From the NCBI RefSeq assembly GCF_023634805.2, contig NZ_CP106881.1, forward strand, positions 868,001 to 932,000: a stretch of 64,000 bases of DNA, in the 5' to 3' direction. Under the pieces are notes generated by a model that did no database searches, was not told the DNA's origin, and was given only the letters and a program-made list of their open reading frames with translations. Shown piece after piece: positions 33,048 to 45,007 of the stretch. Source of the DNA: Comamonas endophytica (GTDB taxonomy: Bacteria > Pseudomonadota > Gammaproteobacteria > Burkholderiales > Burkholderiaceae_C). The first letter of the stretch is position 1. The number at the start of each line of letters is the position of its first letter. The translations under genes and the position numbers were made by a program.

Positions 33048-33356
33048 TCAACCCTTGAGGGTGTCGAGGTCTTCCGCGTTGATGCTGGACTTGTTACGGA
33101 ACAGCAACACCAGGATGGCCAGGCCGATCGCCGATTCGGCAGCCGCCACGGTCAGGATGAAGAACACGAACACCTGGCCGTGCATGTCACCGAGATAGTG
33201 GGAGAAAGCCACGAAATTCATGTTCACGGCCAGCAGCATCAGCTCGATGGCCATGAGCAGGACGATCAGGTTCCTGCGGTTCAGAAAGATGCCGATGACA
33301 GCGATGGCGAACAGCGCCGCCCCCAGTGTCAGGAAATGCCCGAGTGTGAGCGTCAT
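33048..33356 (-). CDS. nuoK: NADH-quinone oxidoreductase subunit K
   Basis: A 102-residue membrane subunit (ND4L) with three helices. It holds the two conserved buried glutamates of the proton path, in [19 protein letters not shown] and [13 protein letters not shown]. Its start overlaps the nuoJ stop by four bases, showing translational coupling. Confidence 0.96.
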   Translation of the reverse strand: MTLTLGHFLTLGAALFAIAVIGIFLNRRNLIVLLMAIELMLLAVNMNFVAFSHYLGDMHGQVFVFFILTVAAAESAIGLAILVLLFRNKSSINAEDLDTLKG

Positions 33357-34027
33357 GCCTTTGTCTCCTGCGCGGCGGCGTTGCCTGCGTCTTCTTGTAC
33401 CTGCGGCGCGAGGGTCGGCGCCACCTTCACGATGCGCACGCGGTCCTGGGCACGCACACGGATCTGCTCCGATGGGTTGATCGCCTTGCTGTCCTTGCGC
33501 CGGCGCAGCGTCAGGGCAATGGCCGCCACCATCGCCACCAGCAGGATCGTGGCCGCGATTTCCACCGGGTACAGGTACTCGGTGTAGAGCAGGCGGCCCA
33601 GTTCCTTGGTGTTCGAGTAGGGCTCGGGCTGGCCGGCGGCGTTGAGCACCGTGGTGGCGATCGCCTTGGGTTCCTCGATGCTGCTGAAGCCGTTCATCAG
33701 CACCATGCCCATTTCAAACACGATCAGCACGCCGATGAAGGCGGCCAGCGGGAAATGCTTCCAGAAGCCCTGGCGCAGCGCGTCGATGCGGATGTCAAGC
33801 ATCATCACCACGAACAGGAAGAGCACCATGACGGCGCCCAGGTAGACCAGCACCAGCGCGATGGCCAGGAACTCGGCCCGCAGCAGCAGCCAGATCGCGG
33901 CGGCCTGCGAGAAGGCCAGGATCAGGTTGAGCACGGCGTGCACGGGGTTGCGCGCCGTCACCACGCGGAACGAGGCCACGAGCAGCACCACCGCGAACAG
34001 ATAGAAAAAAGCAGTTTTGGCGTCCAT
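33353..34027 (-). CDS. nuoJ: NADH-quinone oxidoreductase subunit J
   Basis: A 224-residue membrane subunit (ND6). The first four helices carry the family signature, including [23 protein letters not shown] and [20 protein letters not shown], the latter containing the pi-bulge helix that is central to coupling. The C-terminal tail after residue 180 is charged and longer than in E. coli (184 residues), which is usual in betaproteobacteria. It lies 33 bases after nuoI and overlaps nuoK. Confidence 0.95.
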   Translation of the reverse strand: MDAKTAFFYLFAVVLLVASFRVVTARNPVHAVLNLILAFSQAAAIWLLLRAEFLAIALVLVYLGAVMVLFLFVVMMLDIRIDALRQGFWKHFPLAAFIGVLIVFEMGMVLMNGFSSIEEPKAIATTVLNAAGQPEPYSNTKELGRLLYTEYLYPVEIAATILLVAMVAAIALTLRRRKDSKAINPSEQIRVRAQDRVRIVKVAPTLAPQVQEDAGNAAAQETKA

Positions 34028-34060
34028 GAATCGAATCTTCTTGGGTGTTCAGGCGCCGCC

Positions 34061-34570
34061 TCAGCGGTACTTGGCATCGGCCGCGCGCGCGGCGGCGATG
34101 TCGGCTTCGTAGCGGTCGCCAACGGCCAGCAACATGTCCTTGGTGAAGTACAGGTCGCCGCGTTTCTCGCCGTGGTATTCGAGGATGTGCGTCTCGACGA
34201 TCGAGTCGACCGGGCAGCTTTCCTCGCAGAAGCCGCAGAAGATGCACTTCGTCAGGTCGACGTCGTAGCGCGTGGTGCGGCGCGTGCCGTCCTCGCGCAC
34301 ATCCGACTCGATGGTGATGGCCATCGCCGGGCACACGGCCTCGCACAGCTTGCAGGCGATGCAGCGCTCTTCGCCGTTGTCGTAGCGGCGCAGCGCGTGC
34401 AGGCCGCGAAAGCGCGGCGACAGGGGCGTCTTCTCCTCGGGGAACTGCACCGTCACCTTGCGGCGGAAGGCGTAGCGGCCCGTGAGCGTCATGCCCTTGA
34501 CCAGCTCCCAGAGCATGAAGCTCTTGAAGAAGTCCTTGATAGAAAAGTTCGTAGCAGCAACAGCAGCCAT
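34061..34570 (-). CDS. nuoI: NADH-quinone oxidoreductase subunit I
   Basis: A 169-residue ferredoxin-like subunit at the junction of the two arms. It carries clusters N6a and N6b through two motifs, [17 protein letters not shown] and [17 protein letters not shown]. The amphipathic N-terminus ([17 protein letters not shown]) rests on the membrane. It begins 12 bases after nuoH. Confidence 0.97.
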   Translation of the reverse strand: MAAVAATNFSIKDFFKSFMLWELVKGMTLTGRYAFRRKVTVQFPEEKTPLSPRFRGLHALRRYDNGEERCIACKLCEAVCPAMAITIESDVREDGTRRTTRYDVDLTKCIFCGFCEESCPVDSIVETHILEYHGEKRGDLYFTKDMLLAVGDRYEADIAAARAADAKYR

Positions 34571-34582
34571 TTGTGTCCCCGC

Positions 34583-35659
34583 TTAATTCCAGATGTTCCA
34601 AGGCGAGTGCAGCCAGGCACCCACGATGACCAGCCACACCAGGGTGACCGGGATAAAGATCTTCCAGCCCAGACGCATGATCTGGTCGTAGCGGAAGCGC
34701 GGGAAGGTGGCGCGGATCCAGATGAACATCGACACGACGACGAAGGTCTTGATACCGAGCCAGATCCAGCCGGGGATGAACGACAGGAAGTCGAACGGTG
34801 GCAGCCAGCCGCCCAGGAACATCACCACCGCCAGGATGGACACGAGCCACATGCTGGCGTATTCGGCCAGGAAGAAGATCGCGAAGCCCATGCCCGAGTA
34901 CTCGACCATGTGGCCGGCCACGATCTCGGCTTCGCCTTCGACCACGTCGAAGGGGTGGCGGTTGGTTTCGGCCACGCCCGAGATCAGGTAGACGAGGAAG
35001 ATCGGCAGCAGCGGCAGCCAGTTCCACGACAGGATGCCCATGCCCATGTCGGCGGCCATGCCCGTGCCCTGGCTCAGGACGATCGAGGTCAGGTTCATGC
35101 TGCCCGAGACCATGATCACGACCAGGAAGCAGAAGCCCATGGCGATTTCATAGCTGACCATCTGCGCCGAGGCGCGCAGCGCGCCCAGGAAGGCGTACTT
35201 CGAGTTCGAGGCCCAGCCGGCGATGATCACGCCATAGACCTCGATCGAGGTGATGGCCATGATCAGCAGGATGCCGGCGTTGACGTTGGCCAGCGCGACA
35301 TCGGGGCCGAAGGGAATCGCCACCCAGCCAGCGAGCGCCGGCATGATGGCCATGACTGGGCCCAGGAAGAACAGGCCCTTGCTGGCGGCCGTCGGCTGGA
35401 TGATTTCCTTGGTCAGCAGCTTCAGGCCGTCGGCCAGCGGCTGCAGCAGGCCGAAGGGGCCCACGCGGTTGGGGCCGTGGCGCACCTGCATGAAGCCCAG
35501 CAGCTTGCGCTCCCACAGCGTCAGGTAGGCGACGGCGCCCATCAGCGGCGCGACGATGGCGACGATCTTCAGCAGGATCCAGAGCACCGGCCAGACCACG
35601 GCGGTCCACCAGGCACCGGCGAACAGCCCGAGGCCGCCGTTGTACAGAGCGTCGATCAT
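34583..35659 (-). CDS. nuoH: NADH-quinone oxidoreductase subunit H
   Basis: A 358-residue membrane subunit that forms part of the quinone tunnel and the first proton channel. Typical segments are [25 protein letters not shown] in two parts, [38 protein letters not shown] (with the acidic loop below the quinone site) and the closing helices. Its start overlaps the end of nuoG by four bases. Confidence 0.97.
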   Translation of the reverse strand: MIDALYNGGLGLFAGAWWTAVVWPVLWILLKIVAIVAPLMGAVAYLTLWERKLLGFMQVRHGPNRVGPFGLLQPLADGLKLLTKEIIQPTAASKGLFFLGPVMAIMPALAGWVAIPFGPDVALANVNAGILLIMAITSIEVYGVIIAGWASNSKYAFLGALRASAQMVSYEIAMGFCFLVVIMVSGSMNLTSIVLSQGTGMAADMGMGILSWNWLPLLPIFLVYLISGVAETNRHPFDVVEGEAEIVAGHMVEYSGMGFAIFFLAEYASMWLVSILAVVMFLGGWLPPFDFLSFIPGWIWLGIKTFVVVSMFIWIRATFPRFRYDQIMRLGWKIFIPVTLVWLVIVGAWLHSPWNIWN

Positions 35660-37779
35660 GCGGCACCTCCGTCACGGGCCTGGCCGTCTGCCCTGGCATC
35701 GGCCGTGGCCTGCAGCGGCGGCGAGCGGCGCACGATGCCGTCGAGCTGGTAGATGCGGGCCACGACCGGCTCGGCGATGGCTTCGCGGCGCACGGCCATG
35801 GGGGCCAGCGCGGCGTTGTTCAGAATGTCTGCAGGCACCTGCTCTGCTCCTTGCGCAATTTCGGCCAGCACTTCCTGCGCCGTTTCGTAGGCCATGCCGG
35901 GCACGCCCAGCAGGTTGGCCAGCACGCGCAGCACCTTCCAGGCAGGGCGCGTATCGCCCAGCGGACGCACCACGGCATGGAAGCTCTGGATGCGGCCTTC
36001 GGCGTTGACGAAGGTCCCCGGGGTTTCCGAGAAGGGCGCGATCGGCAGCAGCACGTCGCTGATGTCCATGTTGGCCTTGAAGGGGCTCAGCGTGACGACC
36101 ATCTGCGCGCCGTCCAGGCCGCGGGCACCGGCCGCCGAATCGAATGCGGGTTCGGTGTTGATCAGCAGCGCCGCCTTGAGGCCGCCCGCCGCCAGCATCT
36201 GGCCGGCGTTGAGGCCACCGGCCTGCGGCTGGGCCTTGACCCACTGCGCGCCGACGGTGTTGGCGGCTTCGGTCAGGTAGCCGACGCTGGCACCGGTCTG
36301 CGCGCCGATCCACTGCGCCAGGGCCAGCAGGCTCGAGGCATGCGCATGGTGCGCTGCGGCGTTGCCCAGCAGGATCGCCTTGCGCTCGCCCGACAGCAGC
36401 GCCTTGGCAATGGCCTGGGCCTGCTCGTTCGAGGCAGCGGTCTGCACGGGAGCGTCGATGCCCTTCTCCTGGGCCACGGCAGCGGCCACATCGGCCAGTG
36501 CCTGCGCCCAGTCGGCGGCGTTGACCACGGATTGCGCGACGGGCATGGCCCAGTCGAATTCCTGGCCGTTGATGGCATGCACCTGGCAGCCCTTGCGCGT
36601 TGCCTGGCGGATGCGCTGGGCAAACAGCGGATGGTCCTTGCGCAGGTTGGAGCCGATGACCAGCACCGACTGCAGCTGCGACAGCGAGGAAATCGTGGTG
36701 CCCAGCCATTGCACGCCGGCCGCAGGTGCGAACTCGGCATGGCGCAGGCGGTGGTCGATGTTGTCGCTGCCCAGGCCGCGCATCAGCTGGGCTGCGAGGT
36801 GCAGCTCTTCGAGCGTGCTGTGCGGGCTGACCAGCGCGCCGATGGCGTTGGCGCCATGGTCCTGCTTGATCTGCTGCAAGCCGTTGGCCACGTATTCGAG
36901 CGCCGTCTGCCAGTCGACTTCACGCCATTCGCCACCCTGCTTGAGCATGGGGCGCGTCAGGCGCTCCTCGCTGTTGAGCGCTTCGTAGGAGAAACGGTCG
37001 CGGTCGGCCAGCCAGCATTCGTTGACGGCTTCGTTCTCCAGCGGCAGAACGCGCATGACGCGGTGGTTCTTGACCTGGACGATCAGGTTGGCGCCGGTGG
37101 AATCGTGCGGGCTGACGGACTTGCGGCGCGACAGCTCCCAGGTGCGGGCCTGGTAGCGGAAGGGCTTGCTGGTCAGCGCGCCCACCGGGCAGATGTCGAT
37201 CATGTTGCCCGAGAGCTCGGAGTCGATGGTGTCGCCGGCCACGGTGGTGATCTCGGAATGCTCGCCGCGGTGGATCATGCCCAGTTCCATCACGCCGGCC
37301 ACTTCCTGGCCGAAGCGCACGCAACGGGTGCAGTGGATGCAGCGCGTCATTTCCGCCATGGAGACCAGCGGGCCGACGTTCTTGTTCAGAACGACGCGCT
37401 TTTCTTCCTCATAGCGCGAGCTGCCGTCGCCATAGCCCACGGCCAGATCCTGCAGCTGGCATTCGCCGCCCTGGTCGCAGATCGGGCAGTCCAGCGGGTG
37501 ATTGATGAGCAGGAACTCCATCACCGATTGCTGCGCCTTGATGGCCTTCTCGCTCTTGGTGCGCACGATCATGCCCTGCGTCACCGGAGTGGCGCAGGCA
37601 GGCATCGGCTTGGGCGCCTTTTCGACGTCCACCAGGCACATGCGGCAGTTGGCCGCGATGGAAAGCTTCTTGTGGTAGCAGAAGTGAGGAATGTAGGTAC
37701 CGGCCTTCTCGGCGGCATGCATGACCATGCAGCCTTCGGCAACTTCCACCTTCTGACCGTCCAGTTCAATTTCAACCAT
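35656..37779 (-). CDS. nuoG: NADH-quinone oxidoreductase subunit G
   Basis: A 707-residue peripheral subunit that carries most of the electron wire. Cys34, Cys45, Cys48 and Cys62 bind a 2Fe-2S cluster (N1b); His94, Cys98, Cys101 and Cys107 bind N5; Cys147, Cys150, Cys153 and Cys197 bind N4. The rest is a molybdopterin-oxidoreductase-like domain that has lost its cofactor (for example the [18 protein letters not shown] segment). The N7 cysteines of E. coli-type NuoG are not seen in the usual place after residue 220. It starts 15 bases after nuoF ends. Confidence 0.95.
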   Translation of the reverse strand: MVEIELDGQKVEVAEGCMVMHAAEKAGTYIPHFCYHKKLSIAANCRMCLVDVEKAPKPMPACATPVTQGMIVRTKSEKAIKAQQSVMEFLLINHPLDCPICDQGGECQLQDLAVGYGDGSSRYEEEKRVVLNKNVGPLVSMAEMTRCIHCTRCVRFGQEVAGVMELGMIHRGEHSEITTVAGDTIDSELSGNMIDICPVGALTSKPFRYQARTWELSRRKSVSPHDSTGANLIVQVKNHRVMRVLPLENEAVNECWLADRDRFSYEALNSEERLTRPMLKQGGEWREVDWQTALEYVANGLQQIKQDHGANAIGALVSPHSTLEELHLAAQLMRGLGSDNIDHRLRHAEFAPAAGVQWLGTTISSLSQLQSVLVIGSNLRKDHPLFAQRIRQATRKGCQVHAINGQEFDWAMPVAQSVVNAADWAQALADVAAAVAQEKGIDAPVQTAASNEQAQAIAKALLSGERKAILLGNAAAHHAHASSLLALAQWIGAQTGASVGYLTEAANTVGAQWVKAQPQAGGLNAGQMLAAGGLKAALLINTEPAFDSAAGARGLDGAQMVVTLSPFKANMDISDVLLPIAPFSETPGTFVNAEGRIQSFHAVVRPLGDTRPAWKVLRVLANLLGVPGMAYETAQEVLAEIAQGAEQVPADILNNAALAPMAVRREAIAEPVVARIYQLDGIVRRSPPLQATADARADGQARDGGAA

Positions 37780-37794
37780 ATGCTTGTCTCGCGA

Positions 37795-39153
37795 TCAAAC
37801 CGCCGAGGCGGTCTGCTTGGAAGCGCTCTGGATCTTCGCTTCGAACTCCGGGCGGAAATGCTTGATCATGGCGCGCACCGGCATCGCTGCCGCATCGCCC
37901 AGCGCACAGATCGTGCGCCCCATGATGTTCACGGACACCGAGTCCAACAGCTCGATGTCTTCGGGACGGCCCTGGCCGTGCTGGATGCGGTGCACCACGC
38001 GCCACAGCCAGCCCGTGCCTTCGCGGCAGGGCGTGCACTGGCCGCAGGACTCGTGCGAATAGAAGTACGACAGGCGCAGCAGGCACTCGACCATGTCGCG
38101 CGAGTCGTCCATGACGATCACGGCGCCCGAGCCGAGCATCGAGCCGGCCTTGGCGATCGAGTCGTAGTCCATCGTGCACTGCATGATGACGTCGGCCGGC
38201 AGCACCGGAGACGACGAGCCGCCGGGAATGACAGCCTTGAGCTTGCGGCCCTTGCGCACGCCGCCGGCGAGCTCGAGCAGCTTGGAGAACGGCGTGCCCA
38301 TCGGCACTTCGTAGTTGCCCGGCAGCTCGACGTCGCCGCTGACCGAATAGATCTTGGTGCCGCCGTTGTTCGGCTTGCCGCACTCGAGGTAGGCCTGGCC
38401 GCCGTTGCGGATGATCCAGGGCACCGCCGCGAAGGTCTCGGTGTTGTTGATCGTCGTCGGCTTGCCGTACAGGCCGAAGCTGGCCGGGAACGGCGGCTTG
38501 AAGCGCGGCTGGCCCTTCTTGCCTTCGAGCGATTCGAGCAGCGCAGTTTCCTCGCCGCAGATGTAGGCGCCGAAACCATGGTGCGCGTGCAGCTGGAAGC
38601 TGAAGCCGCTGCCCATGATGTTGTCGCCCAGGAAGCCGGCTTCGCGGGCTTCCTGCAGCGCGGCTTCGAAGCGGTCATAGACCTCGAAGATCTCGCCGTG
38701 GATGTAGTTGTAGCCCACGGTGATGCCCATGGCGTAGGCCGCGATGGCCATGCCCTCGATCACGATGTGCGGGTTGAACATCAGGATGTCGCGGTCCTTG
38801 CAGGTGCCGGGCTCGCCCTCGTCCGAGTTGCACACCAGGTGCTTCTGGCCGGGGAACTGGCGCGGCATGAAGCTCCACTTCAGGCCCGTGGGGAAACCCG
38901 CGCCGCCGCGGCCGCGCAGTCCCGATTCCTTGACGGTGGCGATCACCTGGTCCTGTGTCAGGCCTTCGCCGCCGTCCTGGGCCAGGACCTTGCGCAGCGC
39001 TTCGTAGCCGCCGCGCGCGACATAGTCCTTGAGCGACCAGTTGCTGCCGTCGAGGCCGGCATAGATCTGCGGCTCGATGTGGCGGTCGTGGAAGCAGGTC
39101 TCATTGCCCGACGACGCGAAGCGCGCCAGGACGTCTTGTGCTGCCTGGCTCAT
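37795..39153 (-). CDS. nuoF: NADH-quinone oxidoreductase subunit F
   Basis: A 452-residue peripheral subunit that binds NADH, FMN and the N3 cluster. The nucleotide sites are [16 protein letters not shown] (residues about 78-94) and the [20 protein letters not shown] region in two parts; the iron-sulfur motif is [14 protein letters not shown] with a later cysteine in [12 protein letters not shown]. The ATG at 39153 overlaps the nuoE stop (ATGA); longer upstream frames lie within nuoE and are not used. Confidence 0.96.
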   Translation of the reverse strand: MSQAAQDVLARFASSGNETCFHDRHIEPQIYAGLDGSNWSLKDYVARGGYEALRKVLAQDGGEGLTQDQVIATVKESGLRGRGGAGFPTGLKWSFMPRQFPGQKHLVCNSDEGEPGTCKDRDILMFNPHIVIEGMAIAAYAMGITVGYNYIHGEIFEVYDRFEAALQEAREAGFLGDNIMGSGFSFQLHAHHGFGAYICGEETALLESLEGKKGQPRFKPPFPASFGLYGKPTTINNTETFAAVPWIIRNGGQAYLECGKPNNGGTKIYSVSGDVELPGNYEVPMGTPFSKLLELAGGVRKGRKLKAVIPGGSSSPVLPADVIMQCTMDYDSIAKAGSMLGSGAVIVMDDSRDMVECLLRLSYFYSHESCGQCTPCREGTGWLWRVVHRIQHGQGRPEDIELLDSVSVNIMGRTICALGDAAAMPVRAMIKHFRPEFEAKIQSASKQTASAV

Positions 39154-39637
39154 GCTTGGCCTTCCGCGGCGCGCAGGCCGTCCACCAGCTCGTCGAGCTT
39201 TTCGTTGCTCATGAAGCTGCACATGTTGCGGTCGTTGACCAGCATGACCGGCGAGTCGGCGCAGGCGCCCAGGCACTCGGACTGCTGCAGCGTGAACAGG
39301 CCGTCGGCCGTGGTCTCGCCCATCTTGATGCCCAGCTTGGACTCCAGGTGGTGCAACGCCTTGTAGCCGTCGCGCAGCTGGCACGGCAGGTTGGTGCAGA
39401 CGTTGAGCTTGTACTTGCCCACCGGCTGCTGGTTGTACATGTTGTAGAAGGTCGTGACTTCATGCACGGCGATCTGCGGCATGCCCAGGTACTCGGCGAT
39501 CAGCGCCTCGCTCTCCGGGCTGACCCAGCCCTGCTCCTGCTGGACGATGGACAAGCAGGCCATCACGGCCGACTGCTTCTGGTCGGCAGGGTACTTGGCC
39601 ACCTCGCGCGCAAAGCGCGCCTTAGTCGCTTCAGTAA

Positions 39638-39641
<4 letters not shown>
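39150..39641 (-). CDS. nuoE: NADH-quinone oxidoreductase subunit E
   Basis: A 163-residue thioredoxin-like subunit that carries the 2Fe-2S cluster N1a. The four ligands lie in [13 protein letters not shown] and [17 protein letters not shown]. The helical N-terminus with [16 protein letters not shown] is standard. It overlaps both nuoD and nuoF by four bases, so nuoD-E-F are translationally coupled. Confidence 0.96.
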
Positions 39642-40891
<1,250 letters not shown>

Positions 40892-40920
40892 GTGCGTCTA
40901 CTCGAGAGGTGCGCGGCACC

Positions 40921-41529
40921 TCAGTGCAGGCCTCCGTAGTTCTCTTCGCGGATGATGCGCGGGATGATCTCGCGCGGCTCGATGGTCACCGGCTGGTACA
41001 CCACGCGGCGCTGCTCGGGGTCGTAGCGCATCTCGACATGGCCGGAGAGCGGGAAGTCCTTGCGGAACGGATGGCCGATGAAGCCGTAGTCGGTCAGGAT
41101 GCGGCGCAGGTCGTTGTGGCCGTCGAAGACGATGCCGAACAGGTCGAAGGCCTCGCGCTCGAACCAGTTGGCGGCATTCCAGATCTCGCTGACCGAGGCC
41201 ACGAGCGGGAAGTCGTCATCGGGGCAGAACACGCGCACGCGCACGCGCTGGTTCAGGCTCACCGACAGCAGGTGCGAGACCGCGGCGTAGCGCGGGCCGT
41301 CGCGGCCGACTTCGGCATAGGTCGAGTAGTCGACGCCACACAGGTCGATCAGCTGCTCGAAGCGGCAGTCGGGATGGCTCTTGAGCAGCTCCATCGCCGA
41401 GAGGTACTGCGCTGCCGACACTTCGACGGTCACTTCGCCCAGGGCCAAGGTCACGCTGCGGGCGCGATCGCCCAATGCAGCGGCCACCAGATCCCGAAGC
41501 TTTTCGGGCTGAATTGCAATTGCGGTCAT
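40921..41529 (-). CDS. nuoC: NADH-quinone oxidoreductase subunit C
   Basis: A 202-residue peripheral subunit (30-kDa homologue). The motif [26 protein letters not shown] in [20 protein letters not shown] and what follows is the family signature, ending in [20 protein letters not shown]. Two neighbouring ATGs (41532 and 41529) fit; 41529 is six bases from AAGGG and is preferred. It begins ten bases after nuoB ends. Confidence 0.95.
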   Translation of the reverse strand: MTAIAIQPEKLRDLVAAALGDRARSVTLALGEVTVEVSAAQYLSAMELLKSHPDCRFEQLIDLCGVDYSTYAEVGRDGPRYAAVSHLLSVSLNQRVRVRVFCPDDDFPLVASVSEIWNAANWFEREAFDLFGIVFDGHNDLRRILTDYGFIGHPFRKDFPLSGHVEMRYDPEQRRVVYQPVTIEPREIIPRIIREENYGGLH

Positions 41530-41539
41530 CATCAACCCT

Positions 41540-42019
41540 TCAGACGCGAGCGATGGTATTGGTGCGGCGAATCTTCTGCTGCAGCTGGATGATCCCGTAG
41601 ATCAGCGCCTCGGCCGTCGGCGGGCAGCCGGGCACGTAGACATCGACCGGGACGATGCGGTCGCAACCGCGCACCACGGAATAGCTGTAGTGGTAGTAGC
41701 CACCGCCATTGGCGCAGGTGCCCATGGAAATGACCCAGCGCGGCTCCGACATCTGGTCGTAGACCTTGCGCAGGGCCGGAGCCATCTTGTTGCACAGCGT
41801 GCCGGCAACAATCATCAGGTCGGATTGCCGTGGGCTGGCGCGGAACACCTCGGCGCCGAAGCGTCCGATGTCATAGCGTGCCGCAGCGGCATGCATCATT
41901 TCCACCGCGCAGCAGGCCAGACCAAAGGTCATCGGCCACAGCGAACCGGTCTTGGCCCAATTCACCACCGAGTCATAGCTCGTGGTGATGAAGCCTTCCT
42001 TCATCACGCCTTCGATCAT
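41540..42019 (-). CDS. nuoB: NADH-quinone oxidoreductase subunit B
   Basis: A 159-residue peripheral subunit (PSST homologue) that carries N2, the last cluster before quinone. The tandem cysteines are in [11 protein letters not shown]; the remaining ligands are in [12 protein letters not shown] and [11 protein letters not shown]. It lies between nuoA and nuoC with short gaps. Confidence 0.97.
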   Translation of the reverse strand: MIEGVMKEGFITTSYDSVVNWAKTGSLWPMTFGLACCAVEMMHAAAARYDIGRFGAEVFRASPRQSDLMIVAGTLCNKMAPALRKVYDQMSEPRWVISMGTCANGGGYYHYSYSVVRGCDRIVPVDVYVPGCPPTAEALIYGIIQLQQKIRRTNTIARV

Positions 42020-42042
42020 CGTGTTTCCTTATTGAATGCCGG

Positions 42043-42402
42043 TCATTCCCAGTCCAGCGCACCCTTTTTCCACTCGTAGGCAAAGCCCACGACCAGGATG
42101 GCCAGAAAGATCACGACAGCGGCGAAACCTGCCAGGCCCACTTCCTGGAGCGAGACTGCCCAGGGAAGGAGAAAGGCGATTTCCAAATCAAACAGGATGA
42201 ACAGGATGGCCACGAGGTAGTAGCGCACGTCGAACTTCATGCGTGCGTCCTCGAAGGCTTCAAAGCCACATTCGTAGGGGGAGTTCTTGGCGGCGTCCGG
42301 GCGGTTGGGGCCGAGAAAATAGCCCAATGCCAGAGGCAGGATGCCGATGGTAGCACCTACCAGGATGAACAGAAGAACGGGGAGATACTGATCGAGGTTC
42401 AT
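42043..42402 (-). CDS. nuoA: NADH-quinone oxidoreductase subunit A
   Basis: A 119-residue membrane subunit (ND3) with three helices and the flexible loop [21 protein letters not shown], whose cysteine lies next to the quinone cavity. [12 protein letters not shown] is the second signature. The ATG at 42402 gives the family start [10 protein letters not shown]. It is the first gene of the 14-gene operon; the tRNA-Leu gene lies 79 bases upstream on the same strand, so nuo may be read from the tRNA or secG promoters as well as its own. Confidence 0.96.
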   Translation of the reverse strand: MNLDQYLPVLLFILVGATIGILPLALGYFLGPNRPDAAKNSPYECGFEAFEDARMKFDVRYYLVAILFILFDLEIAFLLPWAVSLQEVGLAGFAAVVIFLAILVVGFAYEWKKGALDWE

Positions 42403-42481
42403 CTGGGGCTCAAACCTTTTACCAAAGGCACGCCCAGCACTGATCACAGCCTGATCATCTGGGCAGGCTTTGTCTATATTA

Positions 42482-42566
42482 TGGTGCCGTCGGCGAGACT
42501 CGAACTCGCACAGCTTTCGCCACTACCCCCTCAAGATAGCGTGTCTACCAATTTCACCACGACGGC
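42482..42566 (-). tRNA. tRNA-Leu (anticodon GAG)
   Basis: An 85-base leucine tRNA, including an encoded CCA end. The acceptor strands are GCCGTCG (42566-42560) and CGACGGC before ACCA. The anticodon stem CTATC/GGTAG encloses the loop TTGAGGG with anticodon GAG, which reads CTC and CTT. A long variable arm (TGGCGAAAGCTGT region) marks it as class II, and GTTCGAGTC is the T loop. It sits between secG and nuoA, a position shared with many Burkholderiales. Confidence 0.97.
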
Positions 42567-42689
42567 TTCGTCTCAATCCTTTTTATCGGGAAGCTAGAGG
42601 AGTCTTTTGCAAGACTTTGACCTCCCGAACAATCTAAGTATTCTACTCTGAAAAACCCCTAGTAGCAGAGATTTTTCAGATTTTTGAGA

Positions 42690-43070
42690 TTACTTGGTCG
42701 GGATCTGCGCCGCGCCTTCGGCCGGTGCCGCAGGAGCAGCGGGTGCCGCGGGCGTTGCCGGCGCAGTGCCTGCGGCAGGCACGGGCACGCTGGCGGCCGG
42801 GCCTTCCAGCACGCTGCCCGTGGTGGGCGCGCGGCTGTTGCCGATATAGGCCAGGGCCAGCGTCGCGACGAAGAACACCGCGGCCAGGATGCCGGTCGTG
42901 CGCGACAGGAAGTTCGCGCTGCCCGAAGCGCCGAACAGGCTCCCCGAGCTGCCGCCGCCAAAGGACGCGCCCATGTCCGCGCCCTTGCCGTGCTGGATCA
43001 GGATCAGGCCGATCATGGCCAGCGCCGTCAACATCTGGATGGCAAGGATCACGCTTGCAAATGCATTCAT
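42690..43070 (-). CDS. secG: Protein translocase subunit SecG
   Basis: A 126-residue inner-membrane subunit of the SecYEG channel. Two hydrophobic helices (ASVILAIQMLTALAMIGLILI and GILAAVFFVATLALAYIG) flank the conserved loop QHGKGADMGASFGGGSSGSLFGASGSANFL. The tail after about residue 75 is Ala/Pro-rich and longer than in E. coli (110 residues). ATG 43070 is used; a TTG at 43079 lies too close to the AGGAG site. It is 39 bases downstream of tpiA. After its stop lies a 123-base spacer before the tRNA with small hairpins only. Confidence 0.94.
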   Translation of the reverse strand: MNAFASVILAIQMLTALAMIGLILIQHGKGADMGASFGGGSSGSLFGASGSANFLSRTTGILAAVFFVATLALAYIGNSRAPTTGSVLEGPAASVPVPAAGTAPATPAAPAAPAAPAEGAAQIPTK

Positions 43071-43109
43071 TTCTTTCAACTCCTAACTAAACAATAAAGC
43101 GCGCTGCGT

Positions 43110-43880
43110 TCAGTCGGCAGCGCCTGTGCCGGCCGCAGCGATGATCTGCAGAAAATCCGCGGCCTTGAGCGAGGCGCCGCCCACCAGGCCGCCGTCGATG
43201 TCGGGCTGGGCCAGCAGCTGCGCGGCGTTGGCCGCATTCATGCTGCCGCCGTACAGCAGGGCAATGCCTTCGGCCTGCGTGGTGGCCGCGGCCAGCTGGG
43301 CGCGCAGCACGGCATGCACTTCCTGCGCCTGTTCGGGCGTGGCGGTGCGGCCCGTGCCGATGGCCCAGACGGGCTCATAGGCCACGACCAGTTCGGTCAC
43401 CAGATGGCCGACCGCCTGCACCACGGCGGCGAGCTGGCGCTTGACGACGTTCTCGGTCTCGCCGGCTTCGCGCTCCTGCAGCGTCTCGCCCACGCAGACG
43501 ATGGGCGTGACGCCCCCGGCCAGCGCGCGCTGGGCCTTGGCGGCCACGACGGCGTCGGTCTCGCCATGGTACTGGCGGCGCTCGGAATGGCCCACCAGCG
43601 CATAGCGCACGCCGAAGTCGCGCAGCATCTCGACCGAGCTCTCGCCGGTGAAGGCGCCGACCGCGTGCTCCGACACGTCCTGCGCCGCCAGCGCGATGCG
43701 GCTGCCTTCGGTCAGGCCCTGCACCTGCGCCAGGTACGGCGCGGGCACGGCCACGGCCACCCCGCAGCCGGCGTCGGCGTCCTGGGATGCGAGGCCATCT
43801 TTCAGCGCGCCGATCAGCGCGGCGTTGGCAGCCAGGCTGCCATTCATCTTCCAGTTCCCGACAATGAGTTTTTTCTTCAT
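43110..43880 (-). CDS. tpiA: Triosephosphate isomerase
   Basis: A 256-residue TIM-barrel enzyme that interconverts dihydroxyacetone phosphate and glyceraldehyde 3-phosphate. GNWKMNG contains the catalytic lysine, [12 protein letters not shown] the catalytic histidine, and [25 protein letters not shown] the catalytic glutamate and flexible lid; [12 protein letters not shown] binds phosphate. The ATG at 43880 overlaps the stop of the upstream oxidoreductase gene (ATGA); an ATG at 43889 is less likely. Confidence 0.97.
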   Translation of the reverse strand: MKKKLIVGNWKMNGSLAANAALIGALKDGLASQDADAGCGVAVAVPAPYLAQVQGLTEGSRIALAAQDVSEHAVGAFTGESSVEMLRDFGVRYALVGHSERRQYHGETDAVVAAKAQRALAGGVTPIVCVGETLQEREAGETENVVKRQLAAVVQAVGHLVTELVVAYEPVWAIGTGRTATPEQAQEVHAVLRAQLAAATTQAEGIALLYGGSMNAANAAQLLAQPDIDGGLVGGASLKAADFLQIIAAAGTGAAD

Positions 43881-44869
43881 GCTTGCCATGTCAAAACGAT
43901 TTTTCCGGTGTGCTCGCTCGATTCCATCAGCGCATGCGACTGCACGGCCTGCTCGGCGGCGAATTGGCGAAAGACCACGGGGCGCACCTTGCCCGATTCC
44001 AGCCAGGGCCAGACATTCTCGCGCAGCGCGCGCGCGATCGCGCCCTTGAAGGCCACCGGGCGCGGACGCAGCGTCGAGCCGGTGATCGTCAGGCGCCGGC
44101 GCAGCACCAGGCTGGCATCGAACTGCGACTTGACGCCACCCTGCACCGCGATGATCACCAGGCGCCCGTCCTCGGCCAGGCAGCCGACTTCACGCTCGAC
44201 GTAGTCGCCAGCGACCATGTCGAGGATGACGTCCACGCCGCGTCCTTCGGTGATGCGCATCACCTCGGCCGCGAAGTCCTGGGACTTGTAGTTGATCGCG
44301 TGGTGCGCGCCCAATTCCAGGCAGTTGTCGCACTTGGCGTCGGTGCCCGCGGTGACGATCACCGTCGCGCCCCAGGCCAGCGCCAGCTGGATCGCCGTGA
44401 CGCCGATGCCGCTGCTGCCGCCCTGCACCAGCAGCGTCTCGCCGGGTTGCAGCGCGCCGCGCTGGAACACGTTGCTCCAGACCGTGAAATAGGTCTCGGG
44501 CAGCGAGGCCGCCTCGACGTCCGACAGCCCCTGCGGCACCGGCAGGCACTGCGCCACGGGCGCGACGCAATACTCGGCATAGCCGCCGCCGGCCACCAGC
44601 GCGCAGACGCGGTCGCCCACCTTTAAGCCGGCATCGGCCATGGCCTGGGCGTCGCCGCCCTCCACCACGCCGGCCACTTCCAGGCCCGGCAGGTCCGAGG
44701 TGCCTGGAGGCGGGGCGTAGCGACCCTTGCGCTGCAGCACGTCGGGACGGTTGATGCCGCTGGCCGCCACGCGGATCAGCAGTTCGCCGGCGCCGGCCGC
44801 GGGGGTCGGACGCTCGGTCAATTGCAGTACCTCGGGGCCTCCGGGAGAGGTGATTTCAACAGCGCGCAT
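43877..44869 (-). CDS. NAD(P)H quinone oxidoreductase (zinc-free MDR, PIG3-like)
   Basis: A 330-residue medium-chain dehydrogenase/reductase that reduces quinones or enones with [22 protein letters not shown] is the usual start; [18 protein letters not shown] and GLEVAGVV follow. The cofactor site is [21 protein letters not shown], and [17 protein letters not shown] supplies the phosphate-binding region. The cysteine ligands of zinc alcohol dehydrogenases are absent. It leads the operon with tpiA, to which it is coupled by overlap, and then secG. This qor-tpiA-secG-nuo order recurs in Burkholderiales. Confidence 0.9.
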   Translation of the reverse strand: MRAVEITSPGGPEVLQLTERPTPAAGAGELLIRVAASGINRPDVLQRKGRYAPPPGTSDLPGLEVAGVVEGGDAQAMADAGLKVGDRVCALVAGGGYAEYCVAPVAQCLPVPQGLSDVEAASLPETYFTVWSNVFQRGALQPGETLLVQGGSSGIGVTAIQLALAWGATVIVTAGTDAKCDNCLELGAHHAINYKSQDFAAEVMRITEGRGVDVILDMVAGDYVEREVGCLAEDGRLVIIAVQGGVKSQFDASLVLRRRLTITGSTLRPRPVAFKGAIARALRENVWPWLESGKVRPVVFRQFAAEQAVQSHALMESSEHTGKIVLTWQA

Positions 44870-44942
44870 GGGCAATCTCACGAAAAGAAATGGAATCGGC
44901 GTCCGGTGGTTGCCCTCCGGCGCCACGAACCCGGCAGAAACC

Positions 44943-44973
44943 AAAAAATCGGCCTCCCATGACGGAGGCCGAT
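44943..44973 (-). terminator. Intrinsic terminator of pnp
   Basis: On the minus strand: ATCGGCCTCC, 6-base loop, GGAGGCCGAT, followed by five further T. It lies 35 bases after the pnp stop and isolates pnp from the oxidoreductase operon. Confidence 0.92.
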
Positions 44974-45007
44974 TCCTCAGCGCAGCGGCGGTCGCTGGAC
45001 CAGCCGC

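Noticed and set aside
29575..39366. Very long open frames (over 1100 codons) on the plus strand opposite the nuo genes, and a similar one on the minus strand at 15924-19373
   Set aside because: They lie antisense to clear genes, are rich in Arg, His, Gln and Ala, and have no recognisable domains; they are the expected by-product of high GC and third-position bias.
42482..42566. Integration site at the tRNA-Leu gene
   Set aside because: No duplicated 3' tRNA fragment or integrase gene is present; secG-tRNA-nuoA is an ordinary conserved order.
42648..42679. Hairpin CTGAAAAA/TTTTTCAG after secG as a terminator
   Set aside because: The stem is AT-rich, the loop is 16 bases and no clean T-run follows a GC stem, so it does not fit an intrinsic terminator.
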